Both the position numbers and the translations under genes were made by a program. DNA of 64,000 bases from Rattus norvegicus (Eukaryota; Chordata; Mammalia; Rodentia; Muridae). The DNA is taken from contig NC_086026.1 of the NCBI RefSeq assembly GCF_036323735.1, positions 56,053,039-56,117,038 of the forward strand. Direction: 5' to 3'. The number at the start of each line of letters is the position of its first letter. The first letter of the stretch is position 1. Shown here in pieces: positions 11,759-21,299 of this stretch. Under the pieces are notes generated by a model. It had not been told where the DNA came from. It made no database searches and was given only the letters and a program-made list of their open reading frames with translations.

Positions 11759-12654
11759 CTGAGTTGAAAAGGGATAAGAGAAGGGCTTAGCTAACAGGAC
11801 AAGCAAACTGGGATGCAGAAGATGTGAAGACAGACTCTTCCTGTCCTTGACTTCCCTTCTGCAGGGAGGAGTGCATGGGAAATAGAGGAAGAGAGAAAGA
11901 AGAGATGGGGAGATTTCTTCCCTGGCTTCCTGTCTGTCCTCTGAGGTGAGGGGTTGAGATGAGAGAGGCTAAGGTTGCAGAGAGGAATTTGGTGAGGCAT
12001 TCTCAGTATGCAAAGACAGCAGCTGGACCCGGAAGCATATTTCTGCTCCAGTGAGCAGGGTCTTCCCTCCTGCAGAAACGCACCTCTTTTGAGTAGTACT
12101 GGGCCAGGCCGAGGGGCTGGAGAATTCTGATGCCCTGCAGCCACACCTCGTACCGCTCTGGTTGTCTGTGGTAAAGGGAAATTTTATAAGCTCTTCATTC
12201 CTCAGGTCCTATGAGGCCTTTGCCTTGCTCAAACCATCTCGGATACACACATATATCTTCAAAAGAAAAAGAAAGAAAGAGAAAAGCTATTTTATTTCAT
12301 TGCCAAACTATCCACTTTAAATACCCTTTTTATTACAGTATCTGCATAGTAATACTAATAATAGATCTTGTTGGCAGTTCTAATGAGGCTGGAGAATATA
12401 AGGTTCCCAATAAAGTTAATTGTTGCCTTTAATATTCTCATACATTTATACATGGTAAATCTTTAAAGGAGAAAAAACACTCCATTTCACCCCTGTTAAG
12501 CAGCGGGTCCCAGACTGGAGACAGACCAAGTATAGGAACACTGAACTGGGAACTTGGCTTAGGGGAACTTTTGGGTCATCAGCTCCAAGCTGATTTTGAT
12601 CAGGAAGAGCCTGGTGTTTAAGCAGGTAGGAGCCAGACTTCTAGACTGTCTTGG
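11759..12654. other. Unique DNA, no gene seen
   Basis: No recognised repeat. A purine-rich patch lies near 11880-11915. The 117-codon minus-strand open frame has no recognisable domain. Confidence 0.4.
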
Positions 12655-12805
12655 ATGCATCTTGACTTTGTAGCTTGGCCACTGAACCTCTCTTAGCCTC
12701 ATAATAGTGTAAGACATGGGATTCATGATGTGTGTACATTGGCTCAGCGCTGTGCTTGGTATAGTCCCTGTGCTCATCCCATGGAAATGGTTATCATTAT
12801 TACCA
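12655..12805 (+). repeat. MIR SINE
   Basis: 'tagcttggccactgaacctc', 'tcttagcctcataatagtgt' and 'gctgtgcttggtatagt' match sense MIR (cttaacctctctgtgcctca...agtgcctggcacatagta). Confidence 0.65.
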
Positions 12806-13096
12806 CTGTTCCTCCTCTCTGTGTGCATGCACATACATGTGCATGTGGAAGACAGAGGACAATCTTTAGTTTCATTCTGTACTCACCACCCACTCTTTAG
12901 GACAGGGTCTTTGGCTGGCCTGGACTCACTGACTAGGTTGGGCTGACTGGCCAGTGAGCCTCAGGGTCTGCCTGTCTCCTCCTCCCCATTGCTGTGATTA
13001 CAAGCGCACACACACCGCTGCACACAGCTTTTTACCTGGGTTCAAACACAGATTCTTGGCATGTACAGCAAACACATCACTGAGTCAGCTCTCCAG
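12806..13096 (-). repeat. tRNA-headed composite rodent SINE (B4/RSINE1-like)
   Basis: 'gtggaagacagaggacaatc', 'gacagggtctttggctggcc', 'gggctgactggccagtgagc', 'tgtgattacaagcgcacac' and 'gtcagctctccag' are the antisense of the composite SINE at 684-954. Confidence 0.8.
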
Positions 13097-13159
13097 TTTT
13101 TTCATCAACATTTTAAGACATGTTAAACACAATTATTAGTTTACCTACCCCTATGCATT

Positions 13160-13305
13160 CTCACCGAGGGTGAAATAAGTCACCTTGTCACAAAGACTAT
13201 ATGTGAACTCCAGAGCTGACCACAAACCTCTCCCTTGGTCAGTCCTTCAAGGTTGCACAGTGGTAAGTGTTAACCAGGGCTTGAATCCAGGGTTCTTAGT
13301 AACCA
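13160..13305 (-). repeat. MIR-like fragment
   Basis: 'ccttcaaggttgcacagtgg' and 'agggcttgaatccaggg' match the antisense MIR core. Confidence 0.5.
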
Positions 13306-14032
13306 AAATATTGTATTAGTTATATTAATATTTATTAGTTGTTAGGTGACCTCTGCACCTGTGACCCCTAAGAGGGTCTTACCAAGTTTGCTTTTCCTCC
13401 ACCTTTTAATGCAACCCAGTTCTCTACTGCTTGGGTCTGGACCAAACTTGATTCCGAACTGTGATAAGTGGGGGCACCTTCTCCTGTCTTGGGACAGACA
13501 CTCCTGATTCCTGTCTCATGACACTCAGGGTCCTTTCTTCCCTTTTGTTTTTTCTTGGAGGAAAAAAAAATCACATGAGTTTTACAGGCGCAGAACAAAG
13601 AAGAGTGTGTGTTTCACCGTTTATTCTGTCTCCAGTTCCATGTATTTCTGACAGTTCCATTGCACTGCTGACACTTAGGATGCTTTTCCTCCCAGGAGGA
13701 ATACCAGAGGGAGATTTAACCGGGAGGCCCACCCCTCAGGATAGGGGAGAGGGAGTGAGGGACTGAGATATCCCAGGTTAGGGGTAGCCCCTGTGACCTT
13801 GTGTTTCAGCAAACAGATCACAAACAAGGCTCTTCCCTTCCTGACCTTCCCCACCCAACCAGGGCTCTCTTCTACACATCAACGCCTCTCCTACTGGCAA
13901 GTGGCAAGAAATACTATGTGACAGGATGGTTGCCATGGCAACTCTCATTTCCAGTTAAACAACCGGGCACTGATGAAAGGGGTCTCGTTTGCTTTGGTTA
14001 AAGGGTTTTTGAGAAGGGTGTGGGGCTCCTTC

Positions 14033-14091
14033 GTTCCTTTCTTTCTTCCTTCCTTTCTTTCTGCTGCCTTTCTTACTCCTTGACTTTTGTC

Positions 14092-14154
<63 letters not shown>

Positions 14155-14172
14155 GAGAGAGAGAGAGAAAGA
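14033..14172. repeat. Compound (TTCC)n/(TG)n/(GA)n tract
   Basis: A pyrimidine-rich TTTC/TTCC run (14033-14070) is followed by a 28-unit TG run (14094-14149) and a GA run (14150-14172). Alternating TG can form Z-DNA and homopurine GA can form triplex DNA. Whether they do so here is not shown. Confidence 0.95.
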
Positions 14173-14419
14173 GGCATGAAGTAGAGGCTCTGATGAGCCA
14201 GGACTGCTCAGTTTCTGGAGAAAAGCAAGGTAGGATCAGGCTGGACCCAAGGGAGGCAGATGGGGTTCTGAGGCTCAGAGAAGAGAATGTGCCTCACATC
14301 CCAGCATCCACGGTTTTCTCCCAGACCTACCTGCTCATGCCCATGTTCTGTCAGAGGAACGAAGGACCTGTTGGGGGAAGAAATGGGCTGGTGGAGGACC
14401 CTGGGTCCCAACAGGTGGT

Positions 14420-14690
14420 TGGGTAATTAAGTGAGCTTTATGCACACAACACTGTTTTGCCCGATGTAATTGCAGTTTCCATATAAATAATTCACGGGAA
14501 ATTATTAGAGTGAGGACATTGCCCGCCTCTTCATAATTTGCTTAACCGAAATAGGCCCTTTCATCATGCACGTTGATTTGCCTTAAGACCACGCACTCAG
14601 CATCCTTCATAGGGCTGCTCCTCTGAAAAGGAGAATGCAGAATTTAATTAAGTTATGCAAATCGGGCATCCCCTGCCTGGGGAAAGGCAG
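14420..14690. promoter_or_regulatory. Candidate conserved non-coding element / enhancer
   Basis: Repeat-free stretch with many homeodomain-type cores: gggtaattaag (14422), atgtaattgcag (14465), ataaataattcac (14484), aaattattagag (14500), cataatttgc (14534) and atttaattaag (14642). A perfect octamer ATGCAAAT (14655-14662) for POU factors lies beside the last. Several CpGs survive in otherwise CpG-poor DNA. Such composition is typical of vertebrate developmental enhancers. Conservation itself could not be tested. Confidence 0.5.
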
Positions 14691-15239
14691 GGTGTTTGCC
14701 CACATGGCTGTGGGGTGGCACAGGAAAGGGGAGGTGGAGCCAAGGTGTGCCCCAGGGGTTGGGCAGCTGTTTGGGGAGAAACTAGACTGCTCCCTCCCAT
14801 AATAAAAACAGCATAGGATAAATGAGGGTTCAGGTCTGGACTCTATGGGTGGCACAGAGCAGACCCCAGGGATTAGACCTCCTGATTGGTTGTTGTATCT
14901 TTGGAGAAGTTTGTAACCACTGTCAGGATTCTACCGTGTAAAATGAGGATAATTAAAGGCACTGAATTGGGGCTGAGGGGGCAGGTCCACGTGGGCACTT
15001 GTGTACCGTGTTTCATGTGGTCCTAGCTCTAGGGAATCTGAGAAATACCGGCCATCCTGTGATTGTCATCGTTTCCCTTATAGTTTTTCTTACTGTTCTT
15101 ATGTAATAATACTGAATTCTCTGATTCACGTTTTCATTGTCTTTCATGGAAGTTTCTAGCCATCCTGCCTTCCTACCACAAGGAGGATCAAATGTACAAT
15201 TTCCTCCATAAATTGATCCATGATTTAGGGAAGAAATTA

Positions 15240-15360
15240 CGAATTAGGGGAGAAAGCCTTGCATTTTAAAGCTGTAATAATGAAAGTTCAAATCCCAGGC
15301 CCATTGCTTGAATACTGTCATAGGCAAGTCAATTACCTTTATGACCCTTGAGGGCATCTT
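15240..15360 (+). repeat. MIR fragment
   Basis: 'aaagttcaaatcccaggccc' and 'caagtcaattacctttatga' match sense MIR (gggttcgaatcccggctc...gggcaagttacttaac). Confidence 0.6.
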
Positions 15361-15589
15361 GCCTAGAGGAGGATGAGTGTTCTTTGCTTGGAATGGTTGG
15401 GAGGAACTTCTCTAAAACACTGGACATATGCCTGCTTTGTGGTTTATGATCTACAAAAAGGCAGAGCTCTGCCAGTGACTCCAGTGCATGCCTTAGTCTC
15501 TTCTTTAGACCCTTCCTTTACCATGACCCTTCCTCTCCCTCCTTCATACCATCCATAAAAATATTGTCTTTTTGTTTCCTTTTCTCATT

Positions 15590-15930
15590 TCTGGGACAAA
15601 GAACCCGCACATCAGAACTTAGAGGGAGAAGAATGTATTTTAATTCAGCTGACAGCAGGGGAAACATAGTGGCTTCTGTCTGTGAACAGGGGGTGGGATA
15701 TCTGGTTTGCTCATGTCTTGGTTGTCAATCAGTAAGTAGAGGGTTCCACTAGAACCGGAGCCAGGTTGTGACCTATAAACTTGGTCCTTATAACCCTACA
15801 TCCGGCAGCAGAGATCCAGTCTAAAAGGTTCTATAACATCAGAAAACAGATCCACTTGCTGGGGACCAAGTGTTAAAAGCATAGGAGCCTGTGAGGGACC
15901 GTTCTTATTCCAACAATAACAGTGACCATA
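15590..15930. repeat. Rodent interspersed repeat (family of 41.9 and 63.4 kb)
   Basis: 'aatgtattttaattcagctg', 'gcttctgtctgtgaacag', 'aaggttctataacatc', 'gctggggaccaagtgttaaa' and 'gagcctgtgagggac' match a common rodent repeat ending 'ctggggaccaagtgttcaaa ... gagcctgtgggggac'. Diverged and internally shortened. Confidence 0.6.
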
Positions 15931-16204
15931 GCATCTAATCAGACATCTACATTGAGGGATAAGTAACTGATGACTTTAAAGCTTTTTTCCCTTCAAGGGG
16001 ACTGACATTATTTCAAAGGATTCAAGGGAATAAAAATGCTTAATTTCTTAATAACCAAAGGCTTGCTAATAGAGATACTCTACAGACCAGCCATCAAGTC
16101 AGAGGTTCTCCTTAATCTTTCTTAGAAATATGATCCTTAGAATTTACTAGACACTAATGGGTTCTTTACAAAGGAAGCTCAGTTTGGGAATTTGTTTAAT
16201 GGCA

Positions 16205-16335
16205 GGTTTCATCTCTCTCTTTCTCTCTCCCCCTTCTTTCTCCCTCCCTCTGTCTATGTGTTTCTCTTTCTATTTCCTTATGGCTGGCCATGTCTCTCTC
16301 TCCTTCTCTCTTCCTTCCTCCTTATGTCTCTCAAC
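16205..16335. repeat. CT-rich low-complexity tract
   Basis: Runs of tctctctttctctctccccc and ttcctcc type form an imperfect polypyrimidine tract on the + strand. Confidence 0.85.
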
Positions 16336-16344
16336 CATTTTCAC

Positions 16345-16765
16345 AGAGCCAGTTGTCTCATTCATTAAATAAATCTCTATTGATCACCTACTATATATAG
16401 GATAACTTGTAAATCATTTGGGTTTAAGGTTTTTGCCCTAATTGAACTTAAAAACTTGTAGGCACAGGTCTTAAAGCAAAAGGTAACACCTCTAAGCATA
16501 TAGCACTATACTCAGTAAGGCCTGTGAGGGAATGATGAGGGGAGACAGGATAATAATGGGGGTTGTTTACATAGCAAACATTCTCCAGCAGGATTAGGAG
16601 TGACGTCATCAAAGGGAGATAGGCAGTGTATTCTGGGCAGTGGAAATAAGTGTATAAGGCTTGGGGTCAGGAAGAGGATTGATGCCCTTGAGGAGTTGGA
16701 TGGACATTATGCTAACTTCATCCAGTAGCTGGGCACAGCAGAAGGTCTCAATAAATGTTGGGGTA
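16345..16765 (+). repeat. L2-type LINE fragment with MIR-like end
   Basis: 'attaaataaatctctattga', 'cacctactatatatagg', 'aagtgtataaggcttggggt' and the final 'ggtctcaataaatgttggg' follow L2/MIR consensus order. Diverged. Confidence 0.5.
16601..16608. promoter_or_regulatory. Perfect palindromic CRE (tgacgtca)
   Basis: An exact 8-bp CREB/ATF palindrome lies inside an old L2-like repeat. A second copy is at 39159-39166. Function unproven. Confidence 0.35.
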
Positions 16766-17237
16766 CCTCATGGCCCAGAAAAGTTGATTCATAAAATTAA
16801 CCACCACACTCACTAAGGGGATATGACAAGGATGATACAGCACTGAAGTTGGGGATAGTCAGGAGCCATTGCCTCTCCCCATCCCTTGGGCTCGTGAGAC
16901 TGAGAAGGAAGCAGTGACCAGACCATCTAGTAAGGGTTAGGAGGCAGCGGGTCAGGACAAGGATAAGTCATCTTGAGCAGAGATACAGATAAAACTCTCA
17001 GAAGTTGTCCTTTGGTACTAAAACCAAAGATGTTCAGTTCATCCCAGAAGAAGGGAAGAACAGGACTGCCTATAAGGGGACTCATTGTCAGACAGATGTT
17101 TGCTCCCAGCTCTAATTGTACATTCCTGAATTAGCCGCTGATATCTAGTGTCCTCACCTACAGTGGGATGTGCTTTGTGTTTCTTCTTGGAGCACTCCAT
17201 GACTCTAGTCACGATTCTCTGGATTCTAAGAGGTTGA

Positions 17238-17640
17238 CTTTTTGGGGCTGTGACTTAGTCAGCTCTTAATCCCTATGATAACGTACTGAGAAAAATCATC
17301 TCAAAAGGATGAAAAGTTTAATTGGGTTTGTGGTTTTTCAGCCCAGGGTCACTTGATCTAGTTCCTCTGGGTCTATGGAACCACAGTGCTTGATGGAAGC
17401 GGAGTGTGTGGAGGAGAACTGCTCAGTTCATGGTGGCAGGAAAGCCAAGACGGGAATAGGGAAGGTTCTCATATCCCTCTCAAGGGCAGGCCTCCAGTAC
17501 CCCTCAACAATACCAACAGCTGGGGACCAAGTCTTCAACACGTGGTGTTTGGAGGGACATTGAAGACCCACACCACAATAGACTACATTGAAAGGATAAG
17601 ATACCCAACAGTAGATCTTCTCCCTTCCGGCTTGACTGAA
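17238..17640. repeat. Rodent interspersed repeat
   Basis: 'cttaatccctatgataacgt', 'aaggatgaaaagtttaattg', 'gttcatggtggcaggaaagc', 'atatccctctcaagggcag', 'gctggggaccaagtcttcaa' and 'ggagggacattgaagaccca' follow a common rodent repeat. The 97-codon open frame here belongs to it and is not a gene. Confidence 0.7.
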
Positions 17641-17904
17641 GTGAAGGATCAAGAAAGCCTAGAAAGGCAAAAAGGTTAAGGCATACATTTCTCCTGCTCC
17701 CTCAGTGCTGGGCTGTGAGTGGGCCGCCTCCCTCTCTAAACGGCTATACTCCAGTTTCCCTTGTGTTACAGATCCTGAGTCCAAGTTCTGGGCACTACTG
17801 CCTCCCAGTCTTACCTGTGGTCACTAATCCCACAGTTCCGTATCATCCTTGTCATGTCTTCTTAATTCTGCCCATGTATTTGAAGAGTTCCCTCAGTTAG
17901 CGTG

Positions 17905-18220
17905 ATGATTAATTTCATATGTCAACTTGAACGGGCTATGAGGTACTCTAATATTTGTCCAGACATTTTGGTGTGTCCTGTCTCTAGATGAGGTTAGCAT
18001 TTGATTTAGTGTGCAGTAAAGATTATTCTCTCTAACAAGCCATATGCTATTCAACCAAGAGATCGGATGAGGAAGAACAAATGCTTGACCATCTTGAGTT
18101 AGACATGAGCCTTCTACCCTCAGACTGGAACTTACCCCATTGATTTTCTGTTTCTTCAGCTCGCCAACTTAAGGACTTGTAAGCCGCTCACTTCGTGGGA
18201 GAGAGACAGAGAGAGGCTCT
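17905..18220. repeat. Ancient eutherian interspersed repeat
   Basis: 'gattaatttcatatgtcaac' then 'ttgaacgggctatgaggta', 'atttgtccagacatt', 'gatgaggttagcatttgatt' and 'cagtaaagattattctctc' match a repeat also abundant in primates (attaattttatgtgtcaact...agattagcatttgaatc...agtaaagcagattgccctc). Family name not assigned. Confidence 0.55.
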
Positions 18221-18224
18221 GACG

Positions 18225-18597
18225 CTTCATATTGATTGCCAGCTTGACAGCACGTACAATCATCTGGGATGTGAGTCTCTAGGCATGCCTCTTAGGGAGT
18301 TTCCCGATTAGGTTAATGGAGGTGGGTGGGGAATAGTTCACCCTAAATGTGAGTGGTACCATTCCATGGGAAGAGATCCCAGGCTGAATAAAAAGAATGC
18401 AAGCTCAACACCAATATTAACCTCTCCTTGATTCCTGACTACAGAGGCAAAGTGACCAACTGCCTCCCTGCCATGATGGATTTTGCAATCAAACTGTGAA
18501 CCAAAATCAACACTTCCTTCAGTTGCTTTTCCTATGTGTTTTCTGACAGCCATGAGAAAAGTGTTAATACAGGTACCTGGGACAAGATACAGCACCC
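18225..18597 (-). repeat. Rodent interspersed repeat, orientation opposite to 32526-32885
   Basis: Its reverse complement shares in order ctttttattcag, ggaatggt, ttaacctaatc, aactccct and gatgattgt with the 32526-32885 copy. It ends ...cttccttcagttgcttttcc then 'gtgttttctgacagccatgagaaaa', the usual end of this family. About 14.3 kb separates the inverted pair. Confidence 0.7.
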
Positions 18598-18984
18598 AAG
18601 GACATATCCTTGGGGATCTTCTTGCTGTACCTAGATGTGGAAGTTTCCATTGCCTCCCAATGCTGTCACATCATGAGTCCATCAAGGGAAAAATCCATGG
18701 ATTAGGTCACACAGCGTCCCCACTCCCTTAAAACAGGAATCTCTCTTTCAATGACTGGATCTACCAACTGGAACCAATCCCAACTCTTTTTTTTTTCCTG
18801 AGAGCATCTCCTATTCAGACCATCTTAGAACCTCTCAGCTTCGATAACCGTGTGGGCCAACCTCCTCCCTACCCCTACCCCTGCCTTTTTCCCTACACAC
18901 CAGCCTTGATTGGAAAATTAGTACCAGGAAAAGGAAAGAGACGAAACAATTATCTCCATTACGGCTCCTGTACCTCTCCACAAA
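18598..18984. other. Unclassified, no gene seen
   Basis: This lies between two repeats. A poly-T run is near 18787-18796 and a ctaccc-rich patch near 18865-18885. No family recognised. Confidence 0.3.
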
Positions 18985-19922
18985 TGCCTTTACCTTTCAC
19001 CTCATTAAAACTTAATCGACATACAATAAACTGAACATATTTAAAGTGTATCATATGATGAGTTTTGACATATGTGTGTTCAAGATAATGAGCATATCCA
19101 TCATCCCCCAAAGTTTCTTTGTGCCCTCCCCCTTTGAAATCCTTGGCTCCTGCTCCCCGCCCCCAGTCCCTAGGCAACCAGATCTGCTTTCTGTCACTAC
19201 GGGCTCATTTGCATTTCCTACAATTATATAAATGGAAGCATCCAGTATTATGCGCTGTTTGCTTGTCTTCTTTCACTCAGCATAATTATTTTGAGCTCCA
19301 TCTGTGTCGTAGTATGTATCGATAGTTCACTCCTTCTCACTTGATGATATTTTGTTACATGAATATCCTGCGATTTGTTTATCCGTTCACCAGTTGATGG
19401 ACCCATGATATTTCCAGGCTTTTTTTTTCCTTTACTATTCTAATTCATGTTGCTAAGAGCATTTAGGTGAAAGTCTAGACCTGCCTATTCTGTCCCTCTT
19501 CCTGGGTACACTCCTAAAAGAGGAATGGTTGGATCACATTCTAGGTAGTTGTTTAACTTTTTGAAAAGGTGCCATACTGCCTTCTAAATTAGTCGTACCA
19601 TTTTACATTACCCAGCAGTGTATGAGGATTCCAATTGATTCACAGTCTTGGCAGCACTTGGTACGTTCAGGCTGCTTAACTTTAGCCATTCCAAGAGATG
19701 CACACCAATATGCCTGGTAGTATCCATTTGCATTTCCCTAATGAAGAGCGATGTTAAATATCTGTCATATGCTTCTTTTTTGTGTGATGTACCTTCTATG
19801 GTAAAGCCAGATTTCTTAAAACTCAATTTAAAATTAAATTGTTTATGCTCTTATTATTGTTTTGAGTGGTATTTACACATTGCAGATATAAGCCTTTCAT
19901 GAAATGTAGCTTAGGAATGTTT
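18985..19922 (-). repeat. Old L1 LINE 3' end and ORF2 C-terminal remnant
   Basis: Antisense L1 landmarks occur in order: aatggaagcatccagtatta, 'ctcagcataattattttgag', 'cctaaaagaggaatggttgg', 'gtgccatactgcc', 'cattacccagcagtgtatga', 'catttgcatttccctaatga'. This is the classic antisense of the L1 ORF2 tail and 3' UTR. Many substitutions and indels make it old and non-functional. Confidence 0.85.
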
Positions 19923-19924
19923 TG

Positions 19925-20277
19925 AACTGGGGAGATGGCCGAGTGTATAAATGTTTGCCATACAAGTGGGAGAAGCAGAGTGTGAACCCTCAGAATCCAC
20001 ATCAATCTGGATGGAGTAGCACACATGGCTGTAATTCCTGCATTCCTACAGAGAGATAGAAGGTGGAGCTAGAGGAATTCCTGCAAGATCACAGCTAGCC
20101 TGGCATGCAAGGTGGGGAAAATAGGAGGGGCACTGGCGAGACCCTCTTCCAAACAAGGAGGAAGACAAGGACCGACTCCCAAGGTTGTTCTCTGACTTAT
20201 ATTTATGGGGCATGTTATGCACATGCTTGAATTCTCCCACACATGTACAAAGATAAATAATAATAAAAATAATATTT
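19925..20277 (+). repeat. tRNA-headed composite rodent SINE inserted in L1
   Basis: 'aactggggagatggccgagt' head, B1-like 'ggctgtaattcctgcattcc', 'gcgagaccctcttcc', 'ggttgttctctgactt' and a taaataataataaaa tail. It splits the flanking L1, so it inserted later. Confidence 0.8.
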
Positions 20278-20279
20278 TC

Positions 20280-20690
20280 TTGGTCTATGGCTCCTCCCTT
20301 CATTCTCCTTTTCAACTTCTTTGAAAAGTGTACATTTTAAATATTGGTGAAATCCAATCTACCAATTTGTTCTTTAATGCCCTTGCAGCTAAGAAATCTT
20401 TTCCTTTGCCATAAGGGTCAGACCACAACTCTTGTTTATGTCAGTTGGCCATATGCAGTGATTGGTCCATTCTATCAAAGTCTGTGAAGCATACTCTAGG
20501 ATGTTTGCACAACAAAAAAATTAATGGGGATAATTTTTCAGAGCTTAAGCTTCGGCTGTGGTTGTGGATTTGTCCACTACTCTGTGTATTTCTGCCCCTC
20601 CCTTGCTAGCGGAGGTATAGCTACTTGGGATTGTATCTTACTGAATCAGTCCCTCTTTTAACTATGTAATAACATTAAAGTCATTCCTGG
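20280..20690 (-). repeat. Old L1 LINE, continuation
   Basis: 'tggtgaaatccaatctacca', 'agaaatcttttcctttgcc', 'gtcagttggccatatgcagt' continue the antisense L1 ORF2 order after the SINE. Confidence 0.65.
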
Positions 20691-20830
20691 TAATATATTT
20701 CTGTGTGTACGCTGGAGCCTACTTTCCCTGATATAATGTAACCCTCAGAGTGCTCTTCCTTTTTAGTAGCTTTATTGGACTTCGTTATATACAGGGTAAC
20801 TTCTAGAAGTATTAAATTTTGTTGGTAAGT

Positions 20831-21243
20831 GTTGTTGTGGTCTGTATATAAAGTGTCTCCACAAAAGGCTTGGATGTTTGAAGACTTGGCCCTTGGCTCA
20901 AGCACTGTCCAGAGGTAGGACTTTGCGGAAGTTATTGGATAATAAAGCTTTGCCTTCATCCAGGGTTCGTAATTTGATGACATCACTGGGAACTTATGAA
21001 GCATTAGGAGAAAAGGCATGTAGGTCACTGTGGTAGCCTGTGAAGGATATATATCTTGTTCCACGTCCCTTCCTGTTGTCCATCCCCCCTGTCTCTGCTC
21101 CCTGGCCACCATGAGCATGAGGTGAGCAGTGTGCCTTCCCACAATGAAGGACTGATCCTTCTGAAATAAAGAGCCAGGGTAAACTTTTCTCCTTTATTCA
21201 ATTTCTATCAGATGTTTGCCACAGAGATGAACATTCAAACCAA
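20831..21243 (+). repeat. Rodent LTR-like repeat (MaLR-type?)
   Basis: 'tgttgttgtggtctgtatat', 'ggatgtttgaagacttggcc', 'gtaggtcactgtggtagcc', 'cctggccaccatgagca', 'ccacaatgaaggactgatcc' and 'gaaataaagagccagg' match a rodent LTR-like consensus with a poly-A signal near its end. A 153-codon minus-strand open frame overlaps it but is meaningless. Confidence 0.6.
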
Positions 21244-21299
21244 CAGAATTTTGCATGCTCTTTAAGTAATTGTTTAAAATATCATGCACAGAATCACTC

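Noticed and set aside
20681..21142. 153-codon minus-strand open frame
   Set aside because: It lies antisense across an LTR-like repeat and flanking L1-type text and has no recognisable domain.
20831..21243. Complete endogenous retrovirus
   Set aside because: Only one LTR-like unit is seen, with no gag, pol or env text and no partner LTR.
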